Source: Pyrenopolyporus hunteri
Taxonomy: Eukaryota > Ascomycota > Sordariomycetes > Xylariales > Hypoxylaceae
Assembly (NCBI GenBank): GCA_902806595.1
Contig: CADCXC010000038.1
Location: 4,278,001 to 4,342,000 of the forward strand
Reading direction: 5' to 3'
Length of the DNA: 64,000 bases
Below the pieces are notes generated by a model that worked only from the letters and a program-made list of their open reading frames with translations, ran no database searches and had not been told where the DNA came from. The position numbers were made by a program, and so were the translations under genes. Shown piece after piece: positions 25,781 to 38,064 of this stretch. The first letter of the stretch is position 1. Every line of letters starts with the position of its first letter.

Positions 25781-28700
25781 AAACCATTTTTTTTATTAAT
25801 CGAAAAGGATTAAAAAGTTCTTTATATAAATTTATTAAAAATTTTCGTAAAGGGAAGTTAATTCGTTTATGATATATAAATACGAAAGTTTAATACGTAT
25901 TAAAACGTTAATAATTTTTTTTTATTTATTTTTAAAATATATTACTTTTTATAAATATATATTTTATAATTAATTATTTATAATTTTTTAATTAAAATAT
26001 TTAAAGGGGTTAAATACGTTTTATTAACGTTAATTTAAAAATATAATCGTAAAACGATATAAAAATTATATTTTAATAAATAACTTGTTAATTACTTTAA
26101 AATCGATTATAAAATCGTTATAATTATACCTTTAATGTAAAATTTAATTTTATATCGAATATTCGAATTTAAATATATTTTAAATTAAAAATATTAAATT
26201 ATATTTAAATTTAAAATTACGAAAAACGAAATTAAATTTTAATCGTAAATATTTATAATATTTTTTTTTTAAATTTAATTTAAACATTTTTTTTTTTAAA
26301 TTTTCGTTATTAATATAATATTAATAAGAAATTTATTTAATATTTAATTATATAATATTAAAATTTAGTTTATATTTTAAAAAACTTATATAATTTTTTT
26401 CGATATTTAATTATTTAATACTTTTATATCCTATTTTTACGTTTATATATTCGTTATTAATATTATTTAAAATATCGCTTTATATTATATTTGTTTTTTT
26501 TTTTTTTTTATTAATTCGAACGGGATAAAATTAAAAAAAAATAACCTCGGTTTGTAATTAATACGTTTACTACCGGTAAAATAAATAAAAAAAATAAGTA
26601 TAAATAAATTTTATAATACGGTAAAATTACGATAAATAACGAATAAGTTAACGAAAATTATATTTAATAAATTTATATTTTTCGTAGATTATTTTATATG
26701 TATACGTTTTTTTTTTTTACGTCGATATGCGATATTAATAATAACGGAATAATAAAGTAAATAATAATAAAAATAACGATTATATTAACCGTTATTAAAT
26801 AAAAAGTAAAAATTTTTATATGAAATAACGGTTATTTAAATATATGCCTTCGATAAAATATAAATAAAATCTTTCGAATATTATAAATAAATTATTATAA
26901 AAATAATAAATAAATATTATTATTACATTTATTAAATTAATTAAAAAAAAGATAAGTTAAAAGATAAAATAAATACGAATTAAATTATATTTAAAAAAAA
27001 AAAATAAAAGTACGTTTAAATATATTAAAGGTAAATTAATATTTACTTTATAAAAATGTTAATTATTGAAGTTTTTACTTTTTAAATATTTATGTTAATA
27101 TAATACACCCGTTATAAAATAAAACCGGTAAAAAATTTCGTATTATTTAAAACGGTTTAATTTAAATAAATTAATTTTATTATATATTACTTATATATAT
27201 ATAAGTTTTAACTTTCGATATTTTTTTAAAATTTAACGTTAAAAATTTTTTATTATTTAAAACGATTTATAAAACACTTAAATATAATATTCGAAAATAT
27301 AAATTATTTATTATAATTAATTAAAATTTTAAAAAAAATTACGATAAATTTATTATATATATTTTTATCGATTAATATTTTATAATTATTTAATACGCTT
27401 TTATTTAATAAGATTTTATTATAAATTTATAATAATTTATTTATTTCGAAAAAATCGTATTATTATATAACGTAATACGTTAAAATTAAAATTAATTAAT
27501 TATTAATAAATTAATATAAATTATTATTAATAAGTAAATTTAATTAAATATCGATTCGATTAATGCGATTTATTTAATTATAATCGATATATAAAATTAA
27601 AAATTATTTTACGAAATGTAAATTTAATATAATGTTATTAATTTATTATAATACGTTTATTTATATATACCCGAAAAATATAAAAGTAATTTTTTATTAT
27701 AAAATTAATATTTTATTTTTTTATTATACGAGGAAATTTTACTTCGTTTATTATTATTAAAAATTTTTTTTTTAACGTTTCGTTTAACGTTTTAATTAAT
27801 ATTTCCCCGATAATTATTTAATAACGTTTTTTTAAATTATAAACATTTATTTATTTATTTATAATAATATAAATTTTCGATTATAATTAAAAAAATAATT
27901 AAAAATTATAATTTTTAATAAATATTCGAAATAATTTATTAAAACGTTTTATTTTTAATTAATAATTTTTATTAATTAAAATATTATAAAACGGGTTTTT
28001 TTATTAATAAATAATTAATAAAAATATTTTACGTATATTTTATTATTTTTTAAATATATAATAAATATATCGTATATAATTATAAAAAAATTACGTATAA
28101 AAACGGTAAAATAATAAAAAATAATAATTACCCTTTTTAAATTTCGAAAAAAAAACGAAATCGATTAACCCGATCGAATTATTCGATTTATAAATTAATA
28201 CTTTAAAAAAAATAAATTAAAATATTAATATTAAATAAAAACTTTATAAAAAATTATTTAACGTAATTTAAAAATTAATCGAAATAATTTAAATAAATTT
28301 CGAAATTATTTTTATTAATTTATTATAATAAATATTTCGTATATTTTATAAACGTATTCGTTTTTTTTTATAATTAACGAATTTTAATAATAAAATATTA
28401 AAGTTATAATATTAAAATTATCGAATTACAAATTAATTTAATTATAATTAATCGTACGCGTTTAATTATTTTTTCTTTTTTAAACTCATTTAAAATTATT
28501 TCCTTTTTAAAACTCGTATTAATAACATTAAATATAAAAAACTCCGATAAAAAAAAATAATAAAAAATAAATAATAACGTAATTAAATAATCGTTATTTA
28601 TAATTATAAATAAATAAATGTAATTTAAAAATTAAAATAATAAATAAATTAAATATATATTTTATATATATAAAAAAAAAACTATAAAAAACCGATTTTT

Positions 28701-30788
28701 AATTTATAAATTAATTAAAAATAATTTTAATAAATTTAATTATTATATTACGAAATTTAATAAATTTAAAATTTCGTAAAAAATTAATTAATTAATAATA
28801 TTTAAAAAATAAAATTTTTTAATACAATATTATTCGATAATTACGAAATAAATATAATATCGAAATAAATTTACGATTTTTATAATATTATTTAAAAATA
28901 TAAAATTTTTATAAAAATAAATATAATATCGATATTATTTAAAACGAAATTTATTAATTTTTTTAAATTAAATTACCTTATAATTTAATCGTCGAATATT
29001 TAAAAATAAAACGATTTAAAGTTAAATTAATTTATCGAATTTTAAAATATAAGTTAAAAAAATAAAGGATAATTCGATACGAATTAATTTTTTATATTTT
29101 CGAATTTATAAATTTTATACGATATTTATTTTATTTTATAAAACTTCGAAATACCGAGATTTTAAATTAGTTATAATATTTATAGGAAATAAAATTAACG
29201 CAAATTTTTTTTATTCGAATTTAAATAAAAAATAATATAAAAAAACGAATAAATAATTCGAATAAACGATATAATATAACGATTTAATTAAAAAAATTCT
29301 TTAATAAATATATGTAAATTTTAAATATTTTTAAATATATAAAATAAAACTTATTATAAAAATATATTAAAAAAATTTTATAAATTTTTATATTACGAAA
29401 AATAATATAAAATATATATTATTTATATTATTTTTAAATTATACGATAACGTATCGAATTTAAATTATAAAACGCGGTAAAAAAAAAAATGTAATTTAAG
29501 GTTTTAAAATTTAATTATATGTAGTGTATAAACGGTTATTATAAATTATACTTTATTAAATTCGAGATTTATATAATTATCGATGTATATTTTCGAAAAA
29601 TTTTATAGTATAACGTTAATAAATTAAATTACCTTTTTATAAACGTATTATATTAATTTTTTTAAATAGTTATTAAATTAAAATTTCGGTTATAATTTAT
29701 TAAAACGAATTATAAAATAAAAATATTTTTTTTAACTTAAATATAATATTAATTTACGATGTATGCGAAATTATTAATTATTATCGTAAATTTTAACGAT
29801 ATAAAAATTTAATAAACGTAAAAAAATCGTTTTTTAAATTCGTATAAATATAATATTAATAAAATTAATAATAAAATCGAATAATAATAATTATAATTAT
29901 TTTTAATTATTATTATACATTAAATTATAAATATTTATTATCGAAAAATTATTAAATATTAATTAATAATATTAAAATTTTTTTTAAAAGTTAAAAAATT
30001 TAAACAATTTTAATAAAAATAAAGTTTTCGATTAAATAATAATGTATTTTTTTTATGGAAATATAATACGGTAAAAAGTCGTTAATTTCGTTATAAAATA
30101 AAATTAATATTAAATTAAATTTTAACTACGATATAAAAATACGATAATTAATCATGTTAATTCGATATAATTAAATATATTTAATTTTTCGAACTTTATA
30201 ATAAAAAATTATAAATAAAATTTAATATATAATTTTAAGTTATAATAATTAATTTATACGTTAAAAAAACCGTTAATTTATTATAATTTCGATAATTTCT
30301 TTACATTAAAAATATAAATTATTTATAATAAATAATTAATAAAACACTTATTAAAAATACGAAATTTTATATAATTATACGAAAAAAAATATATTTTATT
30401 TAAAAATTATTTAAAAAATTATTAAAATATAAATAAAAAACCGAAATTAATATTTAATAAAATACCCCGTAATAATATAAAATAATATTATAATCGTATA
30501 TAAAAAATTAAAAAAAAATAAAAATTATTAAACGAAATATCGCGTTTTAAAAAAACCCGTATACGAATTAATTCGATATAAATATTTATATTATTTAACA
30601 TTTCCTTATTTTTTTAATTAAATATTTATCTATTATTAAGTTTAAATTTAAATAATACTTTTTTATATTCGTTATAAATATTTTTTCGTTATTTATAATA
30701 TTTAAAATTCGATGATTTTAAATATAAATTATATAATTTTTATAATAAAATAATTTATAATTATTAACTTAAAAAATCATCTTTTTAT

Positions 30789-30940
30789 TAAAAAAATATT
30801 AAAATATAATAATCGAAAACATTATATTTAAATTAATATATATAATTTATAACTATATAACTTTATATTAAAAAATTTATTATAACGATAATAATAATAA
30901 ATATACTTTTATTAAATGCTTTATTATTTTACGTAATAAA
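30789..30940 (+). repeat. Family B repeat copy 2
   Basis: Shares AATATAATAATCGAAAACAT, ATAACTTTATATTA and TAACGATAATAATAATAAAT with the copy at 31.27 kb, nearly base for base. Confidence 0.75.
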
Positions 30941-31269
30941 AACTTAAAATATATATTTTAAAAATATATATAAATAACAATTAATATAAAATTAATTATT
31001 TTATAATTTTTATAAATAAAATAAATTAATTAATATACTTTTTATAACTTTTTTATCGTATAATTATATAATATTTTTTTTCGATTTATTTATTAATAAT
31101 TTTTTATCGTTTAATATAATTATAAACTTATAATATTATATTATAATAATAAATTATTATCATAACATTTAAATAAATATATAACTTTAATTTCGAACCG
31201 TTAAATATTATATAAAAATAAATATAATAAATAAATTTATAATTATTTTTTTATAAAGTTATTTTTTTA

Positions 31270-31460
31270 AAAAAGTATTAAAATATAATAATCGAAAACA
31301 TTATATTTAAAATGATATATATAATTATAAGTTTATAACATTATATATAATAATAAATTATTATTATTATAATAATATAACTTTATATTAACGTATTTAT
31401 CGTAACGATAATAATAATAAATATACTTTTATTATATATTTTATCGCTTTATATAATAAA
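31270..31460 (+). repeat. Family B repeat copy 3
   Basis: Direct copy of 30789-30940 with an extra insert rich in TAATAA. It pairs as an inverted repeat with copy 4. Confidence 0.75.
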
Positions 31461-31704
31461 TAATTAAAGTATAAATCTTAAATAAAAATATATTTATAAT
31501 TAATATAAAGTTAATTTAATCGTATTTTTTACATTTATAAAATTTAATTAATTTATTTTTTTCGTTATTTTTTATTATATAATCGTATAACGTTTATTTA
31601 ATTATTAATTAATAATTTTTTACTAATTTAATAATTATAATAATAAATTTAAAAATTAATTTAAATATTATATTATTTTTTTAATTAAAAAACCTTAACA
31701 TAAT

Positions 31705-31880
31705 ATATAATATTAAAAATTAAAAACTAAATTTTATTAATATTATAAAAAAAAAAAAAAAATTAAATTATAATTCGAAAAACCGCGGTTTTATATTTAA
31801 GTTTCGACGATATATTCGATCGAAATTTCGATATTAATTATTTAATAAAGTTAAACCTACCGTATTAAATCGTGATAAAC
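31705..31880 (-). repeat. Family A repeat copy 6
   Basis: The longest clean copy: TTTTATTAATATTATA, a 16-nt A run, AACCGCGGTTTTATAT, TTTCGACGATATATTCGAT, ATTAATTATTTAATAAAG and CGTATTAAATCGTGAT. It lies between family B copies 3 and 4. Confidence 0.75.
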
Positions 31881-32240
31881 TTTTAATACGAATTTTATAA
31901 ATATTAATTATTTTATACGTTAAATATTAATATATAAATTATTAAAAAATATAATAAATAAACATTAATTATATATATTAAATAATTTATTTTATTAAAT
32001 ATATAAAAAAAATATATTAAATTTAATAATTAAAAAATTACCTTTAAATATAATTTATAATAATTTATTAAATAAATAAAAAAGCCATCGATATATAACC
32101 GTAAAAATATTATATAATTACACGATAAAAAAGTTACGAAAAAATATATTAATTAATTTATATTTATATAAAAATTTTAAAATAATTAACTTCGTATTAA
32201 TTAATATTTATATATATTTTAAAAATATATGTTTTAAATC

Positions 32241-32490
32241 TTCGTTACGTAAAACGACGAAACATTTAATAAAAACATATTTATTATTATTATCGTTACG
32301 ATAAATTTTTAATACGAAATTATATAATTATATAATTTTAATAATAATATATATATAATTAAAACTTTTTATTATAATAATAAATTATTATTATATATAT
32401 AATATTATAAATTTATAACTATATATACCATTTTAAATATAATGTTTTTAACTATTATATTTTAATATTTTTTTAAAAAAATAATTACAT
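32241..32490 (-). repeat. Family B repeat copy 4 (inverted)
   Basis: Reverse complement of copies 2 and 3: it holds AAACGACGAAACATTTAATA, ATTATCGTTACGATAAAT, CCATTTTAAATATAATGTTT and ATTATATTTTAATATTTTTT. Confidence 0.7.
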
Positions 32491-32770
32491 AAAAAAATAA
32501 TTATAAATTTATTTATTATATTTTTTTTTTATTATATTTAATAAATTAAATTATTTAATAAATATATAATTAATGTTTATTTATTATATTTTTTAATAAA
32601 ATGTTTTAATTATATATATTATTTATTATTATATTTATTTAAAAGTAAATTTTTAATTATTAAATTTAATATAAATTTATAATATTTTTTTATTTAATTA
32701 TTTATTATATTTTTTAAATATATTAATTAAATAATTATTTTATATATTATAATTAATAACATTAAATTTT

Positions 32771-32935
32771 AATATAATATATAATATTAAAAATTAAAAT
32801 ATAATTTTGTTAATATTATAAAAAAAAAAAAAAAAAAATTAAAACGCCGTTAAAAAACCTACGATTTTATATATATACTTCGACGGTAAAATTAATAATT
32901 TAATAAAACTAAGTTATTACATCGAATAATAATAA
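32771..32935 (-). repeat. Family A repeat copy 7
   Basis: TTTTGTTAATATTATA, an 18-19 nt A run, CGATTTTATATATATACTTC and AATTTAATAAAACTAAGTTA in the same orientation as copy 6. Confidence 0.7.
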
Positions 32936-33004
32936 ATTTATTAATTATAACTTTTATTATAATAAGTAATAATTATTATATATTATAAACTTATAATTAT
33001 TATT

Positions 33005-33150
33005 ATAATTTAATATAATAATTTAACCTTATTAAATAATTATAATTTCGACGTTAACGGATTTATATAAAAATATAATTTAAAAAATTATATTTTAATT
33101 TTTTTTTTTTTATTATTTATAATATTAATATAGTTTAATTTTAATTAATA
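33005..33150 (+). repeat. Family A repeat copy 8, next to the right terminal repeat
   Basis: AATTTAACCTTATTAAATAA, ATTTCGACGTTAACGG, TATATAAAAATATAA, a T run and TATAATATTAATATAGTTTA. It is inverted relative to copy 7. Confidence 0.65.
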
Positions 33151-33206
33151 AAGTTATTTCGTGTCGATTATAAAAAAATAAATAATATTTTATAATTTCT
33201 AAAATA

Positions 33207-33310
33207 TTACATAACTACAGCTAAAAAGTGGGTCTAGTATCTGGAAATTTTTTGAATTAACGGTTTAGCGGAAAAATTGCTTATAGTCCGGCGTGCAAAC
33301 TTAATTTTCC
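33207..33310 (-). repeat. Right inverted terminal repeat of the AT-rich block
   Basis: Inverted partner of 11526-11636. It is the less mutated copy: it keeps AGTGGGTCTAGTATCTGG and GTCCGGCGTGCAAAC. RIP-type composition stops inside this arm, and normal composition starts to its right. A 9-bp inverted match (CTTAGTGGA at 33367-33375, TCCACTAAG at 11517-11525) lies outside both arms, separated from this arm by a polypyrimidine stretch. Confidence 0.75.
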
Positions 33311-33383
33311 AATGCCATAAAAATTCGTAGTAAAAAAGAAAGTCTTTTTTTCTCTTTTTTTTTTTTCTTAGTGGAATGGCTCT

Positions 33384-33627
33384 ATGGAGTTAGGTATAAA
33401 GTTGCCTACCCGCCGGGGGATTATTCGCATTGATAATTAGGGCCAACAGCACAACGGAGATCGTAATAACGCGGCTGCATGTCAGAGGTGAGTTCTTTCG
33501 ACATACCTACCAGGAGGCTACCTTAGGTAGGTAGCCAACCCCAAACCCATGACACATGACATAAGGCCTTAATGCCTCAAAAATTACAGGTCTTCCCTAG
33601 GGTAGGCAACTTTATACCTAACTCCAT
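33384..33627. mobile_element. 244-bp MITE-like element with perfect 28-bp TIRs
   Basis: The left arm 33384-33411 (ATGGAGTTAGGTATAAAG, then TTGCCTACCC) is the exact reverse complement of 33600-33627. The interior is non-coding and includes TACCTACCAGGAGG and TAGGTAGGTAGCC. I could not find a convincing target-site duplication. It is not visibly RIP-mutated, unlike its neighbour. Confidence 0.65.
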
Positions 33628-36066
33628 GAATGTCATGTAGCAATGGGATATCACAGCTAGCTAGGAAATGTAGAGCAGAATCCAGTTACTATTAGTGGTT
33701 ACCACGTGCATACGGCCGAATGAGGCCTCCTTATCAAGCCATGTCATGACCGCTTAGAGACGCAATAGGCCGCATTCTACGCGGCCTAGTAGCGGTTGTC
33801 TCCCTAAGCCATTACTAAGGCATTTGGTCCTTGTGGCTAGCTCGAAACCCGTTTCTTGGTTGGTGTAGCATCGTTTGTTCGCGCCCAACTGCAATACCAG
33901 CAACCCCGACGTCTGGGTACGTTGGGCAAGAATTCGTCGCCAAAATTTGCGTTTCCGGGTAGTTGTGGGAAGGAATAACATAAGCTTACCATAATTATAG
34001 CTCCAAAGGCTCACTCGCTAGGGGCTGTCTTGCTATTAGGTGCGATCGCGGAGTAGGGATGATGAGTATGGACGCATAGGGGTTCAATTTGATCGATCCC
34101 CATTGGTTTTCCTGTGGTCGATCGGTTTATAGCGCCCTGATGTCTCGAGTGGTCTCCCCTATATACACACTCAACATCTAATAGCCTCGAATATGGTCGT
34201 TACGAGTCTCATACTCTTACAGAGCTCGCGTCTCGCCGGTTCATGCCACCCATAATGTTAATCTAGGTCTGTAGTCATTAAGGGGTTCTAGTGACTGTCC
34301 TTACTACAGTTTCCCCTCAATAGCTTATATATGGAGCTACCTGTGCATGTTCCATTTGCTCATATTCAAAAATGGTTAACCACAAAACCCTTGGGCATAA
34401 GTATGAACTAGCCCTTCGTTCCTTTAAAATATCCCACATACTTACTCCGGTAATCCACTCCGACAAGAACAATGAATTTATACATTAGAAAGAATCTCAC
34501 ACCTCTTGTAATTTTGACATTCATAAACTAGAGTATGTCCTGTGTACCTGATTAGCCCCCTATACAGGACCGCGTATCAATAGAATTGCCCAACACATCC
34601 AATCCAGCCAAGTGAAAAGATAAACAGTAATTTCATGGCCGATGACTTGGTTCCGACCAGAACCTCTTGGAATCCACAAGGGCGATTACTTCGCCAGCCT
34701 GATTAAGATGTTTTCCTAGGGCTCTAGGTATTTCACTATGAAGTTGGCAACTGTGTGGCCACCACCTAGGTAGGTAAGGTACTTATTAGAATACCTAGTG
34801 CTTGGTCGGCATAAATACGGTTATTCTCAGCGCTAGAGACCCGAGTATTACTTGTTGTATCTTCTGGGTTGGCTTGCGGCAGGAGCGAAGGTCATCCAGG
34901 ATGGAGATAGTAACATTCTTGCCCCTGAACTATGTAGGCGATGCACAATATTCATAATTCACATCATGTCCCAACTCCTCACATTGCTGTATTTACGAAT
35001 CTTGTAATAGGGATTATTGTCATCTTTTCGCTCCATAGATAAAGTTAAGTAGATAATATAGGTGTTGAATTAAGCGGATATCCTAGTCTTGCCAAAGAAG
35101 ACCAGGGGGGGTTCACTCCAGCCCATCTCCGGGTTGTGCCCTACAAGAGAATACACGCTGTATATTCTTATCGCGATATTCATGGAATTAGGATCTTGAA
35201 GGCGCTTGTTGTGGAGGACTTTCACGAGTTAAGGGGGTCATTTGGTGAAACTGGCCAAATTTAATATAACATAATTTGAGACGCCAGCCATCTTGTTATT
35301 TTACTCAAGGTAGGCTCGACTCAAACTATCACCAGTGCGTTCGGCTCGCCTAACTTCTAATGGCTAGGTATGTACCTGGTGGGAAACTTACCTAGGTAGA
35401 CACCTAGGATACGAAGGTGAAGCCTGGTGCCTAAGGTAACCAGAAATACCTGGGTTACAACGCTCTGACACGTACCGCCTTCCAAGTACATTCACAATTG
35501 CCAAAAATACGTAATCACGAGTGAAATAAAGAGGCGCTTTGGCCATCAAGTCGCTGAGTTGAAGGGAAGCCGCCTTTTTTTTAGGTTGGTAGTTTGCCCT
35601 GGCTACCACATACCTTCACATACATGCCCCCTAACCACCACTTGTTGCCCCCACCTCTTTTGATACTCGCTACCTACACAACAACCACTAAGCAGACCAT
35701 AAATAGGCTGGCTTAACGCGTACCCTTTGGTCGTGACTTCCTAAATAAACGTGAGTACTCTCACAAGACGCGTCTGGGGTGAGTCATTATTTGTTAGAAC
35801 TGGAGGTGTTCTAACTCTCCTTGATCCAAGCGCCTCCCCATAATCACAGTACGTCCCCAGGCATCTCGCGTTCATAACTGCACTTCTCTCTTCCCAATAT
35901 ACCATTCCATTTGAAAATACTGCTCTTCTTTACTACAAACACACCTCATCTTACCACCCGCCCATCCTCCATCCTCCATCCTTCTCTTGCCTAGAACCCC
36001 AAGTCAACAGTTCGCGGCTAACGTAACCTTTGTTCAAGATCACATCATCATCAGAAACCCTAGGCA
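33628..36066. other. Gene-free stretch, 2.4 kb
   Basis: I see no convincing gene. The longest open frame (33754-34014, minus, 86 aa) matches nothing I know and shows no codon-like composition. The last 400 bases, rich in CCATCCTCC and CACAACAACCAC-type pyrimidine/CA tracts, look like the promoter and 5' UTR of the gene at 36067. ACCTAGGT-type motifs occur near 34.77 and 35.39 kb. Confidence 0.5.
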
Positions 36067-38064
36067 ATGAATTCTAGCTTCGAAGGCCCCGGATTTGGCT
36101 TCGGCTGGGCTCACCATGGCAGTCAGGCCATGTGTGGCTTCTCCTCCCGGTCTCGCGGTGGCATTGCTGCCCCTGGACACGAAGGCAACTGCTCGTTTAC
36201 GGTCGCAACTTGCCCAAACGAATCCTGTATGATTCATGGTCACAGGAAAGCAATAGATTTCTTAACCCTATTTCCTCACAGGGTTGGAATTTACGACCCA
36301 GTCAACCCTACAAAGCTTTGTGATCTGGAGAATTGTCCTGTACACCGACTCCCGGTAAGGATCTCTTCGGTGCCCAAAGAACTTGTCCTTCAAGCGGAGG
36401 AAGAGGCCAGGAGAGAGAAGGAGGAAGAGGCAAGGGCTACTATCTTAGAAAATTCTCGTAGAAACGACTATTCCTCTGCACAACATCCCTCTCCATCCTC
36501 GTTCCTCGCTGCTATGGCTCCTCGAGGCGTCGAGAATATCAACCACCCTGCCGGCCATCATGGTGTTTCCATCGTCACTCCATCAAGATCATATCTGCCA
36601 CCATCGAAGGATGACGAGATGCCCGAATTACTTTTCGATAGCGACATGGGTCATGGCGGTGGAATCTTTGACAATAACGAGGAGTGGCTTGAGGCTCTAT
36701 CCATCCACAACTCCCAACTCCCGCGACCTATGAGAAATAGCGCCCCTCTCATGTTCACGTACGGCATTTCCTACAACCCACAGCCGTATTCGACGTCCAG
36801 TCCCCGATCTCGAACTGTATTCATCATTGGAATATCGCCCTCCGTACCCATTCGAGATATCATGCCAAAGGTCCGCGGCGGAAAAGTGTTAAATGTTACT
36901 ACCGCCACCAGTCCTCAACCTTTTGGGCACACGGTGTTAATTGAATTCACGGAAAGCCACAATGCTCGATCCTACGCCGAATACATGAAGGAGAATGCGT
37001 CGTCGTTATTCGGCAGCGGCGTTGAAGTAAAGCCTGTGGACTCCCCTAGCTATCCATTAGCAATTGATACGCAGAAGGACCTCTTGAATGGGTTCACACG
37101 CCTCCTGGTGTTCCACGACTTCGAAGGCGACTCGTCTAACCACTTCCTAGACGACTTCAAAACCCAATTTGGAGATCCGGAAAAATATCTCGAGGATACG
37201 TGGGTGGACAGCAAAAATGTGCTTCACATCCTGTTCAAGCGCGTTGCGTTTGCGAGCCATTACTACAAGACTGTCATCCGGTATATGAAGTATGCCGATT
37301 CCATTGCCGACGATTCACATCGATTCGCGCCAGATCCCTGCGACAAGCCTTTAAGTGATCTTCGGGGGCCCGCCCTTTGGCCTGCAAGGGGGCTCTATCG
37401 AAGCCTGCTCGAACCCTGGATTAAGAAGAAGTCCCAAGAAGCGGCAAGCTCTAGCCATTATGATACAGGGCTATTTGAGGCTCATGAGAGACGGTATTTC
37501 GAGGATCAGCTATCTACCGTCGCCCACGCCAGTTCAAGCACGGCCGATAGGCAAGACTACCAGTATGAGAGCGAAGATGAAACCCAGCAAGAACCACTTG
37601 CAGAGGCCGTCTGCTTGATAACTTTTGAAGGGATGGATGATCCCCAAGCTAGCACCACGCCCCGAATCGTTCCCGACACCTGCGTCAATACTGTCCACAT
37701 TCTGGACCAGCCCATCCCCGAGGAAACACCAGCCGACGAGAAGAACCCGTTTGGAGGTCCGAAGGCTAACGCCGAGGACGATTCTGTTATGATACCCAAG
37801 TACCTGCTCCCCCAGACCGACGTAGCATTCCAGGAGCTGCTGAATCGGGACGGATCCGATCTCGTCCGACGAAGCGAGGCCGAGCGGATATTCCGCATGT
37901 ACCCATTCAGCACCATGACTATGGAAGAGAGAAATGTCATCGCTGCCGGTCCGCATACCGTTCTCCGTGCGCGAAACTTGGAGGAGACTGAAGGAAGGTC
38001 GTATACATGGGAACCGTTACCCGCCATTGGACAGGACGAGGAATCCGACTCTGACCCGTGGTAG
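36067..38064 (+). CDS. Hypothetical protein with tandem C-x4-C-x2-H motifs and RRM-like folds
   Basis: Intronless, 665 aa, not recognised as a named protein. The N-terminal 95 residues hold a Gly/Phe-rich start and two identically spaced Cys/His motifs, C49-x4-C54-x2-H57 and C85-x4-C90-x2-H93, plus C23 and C42, suggesting metal binding. Residues about 115-130 are a charged Glu/Arg-rich helix. Around 250-325, TVFIIGI followed about 35 residues later by GHTVLIEF resembles the RNP2 and RNP1 strands of an RRM. A second similar beta-alpha pattern (RLLVFHDF ... VLHILFKRVAFA) follows at about 345-405. The C-terminal third is acidic and disorder-like. No signal peptide or membrane segment. RNA binding is an inference from the strand pattern, and the aromatic RNP residues are only partly present. 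The ATG at 36067 has a purine at -3 and follows a pyrimidine-rich leader. Confidence 0.8.
   Translation: MNSSFEGPGFGFGWAHHGSQAMCGFSSRSRGGIAAPGHEGNCSFTVATCPNESCMIHGHRKAIDFLTLFPHRVGIYDPVNPTKLCDLENCPVHRLPVRISSVPKELVLQAEEEARREKEEEARATILENSRRNDYSSAQHPSPSSFLAAMAPRGVENINHPAGHHGVSIVTPSRSYLPPSKDDEMPELLFDSDMGHGGGIFDNNEEWLEALSIHNSQLPRPMRNSAPLMFTYGISYNPQPYSTSSPRSRTVFIIGISPSVPIRDIMPKVRGGKVLNVTTATSPQPFGHTVLIEFTESHNARSYAEYMKENASSLFGSGVEVKPVDSPSYPLAIDTQKDLLNGFTRLLVFHDFEGDSSNHFLDDFKTQFGDPEKYLEDTWVDSKNVLHILFKRVAFASHYYKTVIRYMKYADSIADDSHRFAPDPCDKPLSDLRGPALWPARGLYRSLLEPWIKKKSQEAASSSHYDTGLFEAHERRYFEDQLSTVAHASSSTADRQDYQYESEDETQQEPLAEAVCLITFEGMDDPQASTTPRIVPDTCVNTVHILDQPIPEETPADEKNPFGGPKANAEDDSVMIPKYLLPQTDVAFQELLNRDGSDLVRRSEAERIFRMYPFSTMTMEERNVIAAGPHTVLRARNLEETEGRSYTWEPLPAIGQDEESDSDPW

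Larger units (their letters stand above)
11526..33310. mobile_element. 21.8-kb RIP-degraded AT-rich block bounded by inverted terminal repeats
   Basis: The whole block is extremely AT-rich; for example 13021-13080 has 6 G/C in 60 bases. No open frame of 60 or more codons exists on either strand. Remaining C lies almost only in CpG, CpA is nearly absent and TpA is abundant, which is the signature of RIP. The two ends are inverted copies of each other (11526-11636 and 33207-33310). Inside are at least eight copies of a roughly 160-bp family, four or five copies of a second family, and several tandem arrays. RIP acts on duplicated DNA, so the pre-mutation content was repetitive. Original genes cannot be recognised, so the element class is unknown. 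A nest of transposons is as possible as one giant element. Confidence 0.75.

Noticed and set aside
11526..33310. Centromere
   Set aside because: A long AT-rich RIP region could be a fungal centromere, but matching inverted termini and short length favour a mobile-element block. Only CENP-A mapping could settle it.
11526..33310. Mitochondrial DNA insertion
   Set aside because: The AT content is similar, but there is no mitochondrial gene, tRNA or rRNA signature, and the CpG-only C pattern is that of RIP.
33754..34014. 86-aa possible transposase fragment
   Set aside because: Basic and Arg/Lys-rich, but no catalytic motif or homologous pattern that I can name.
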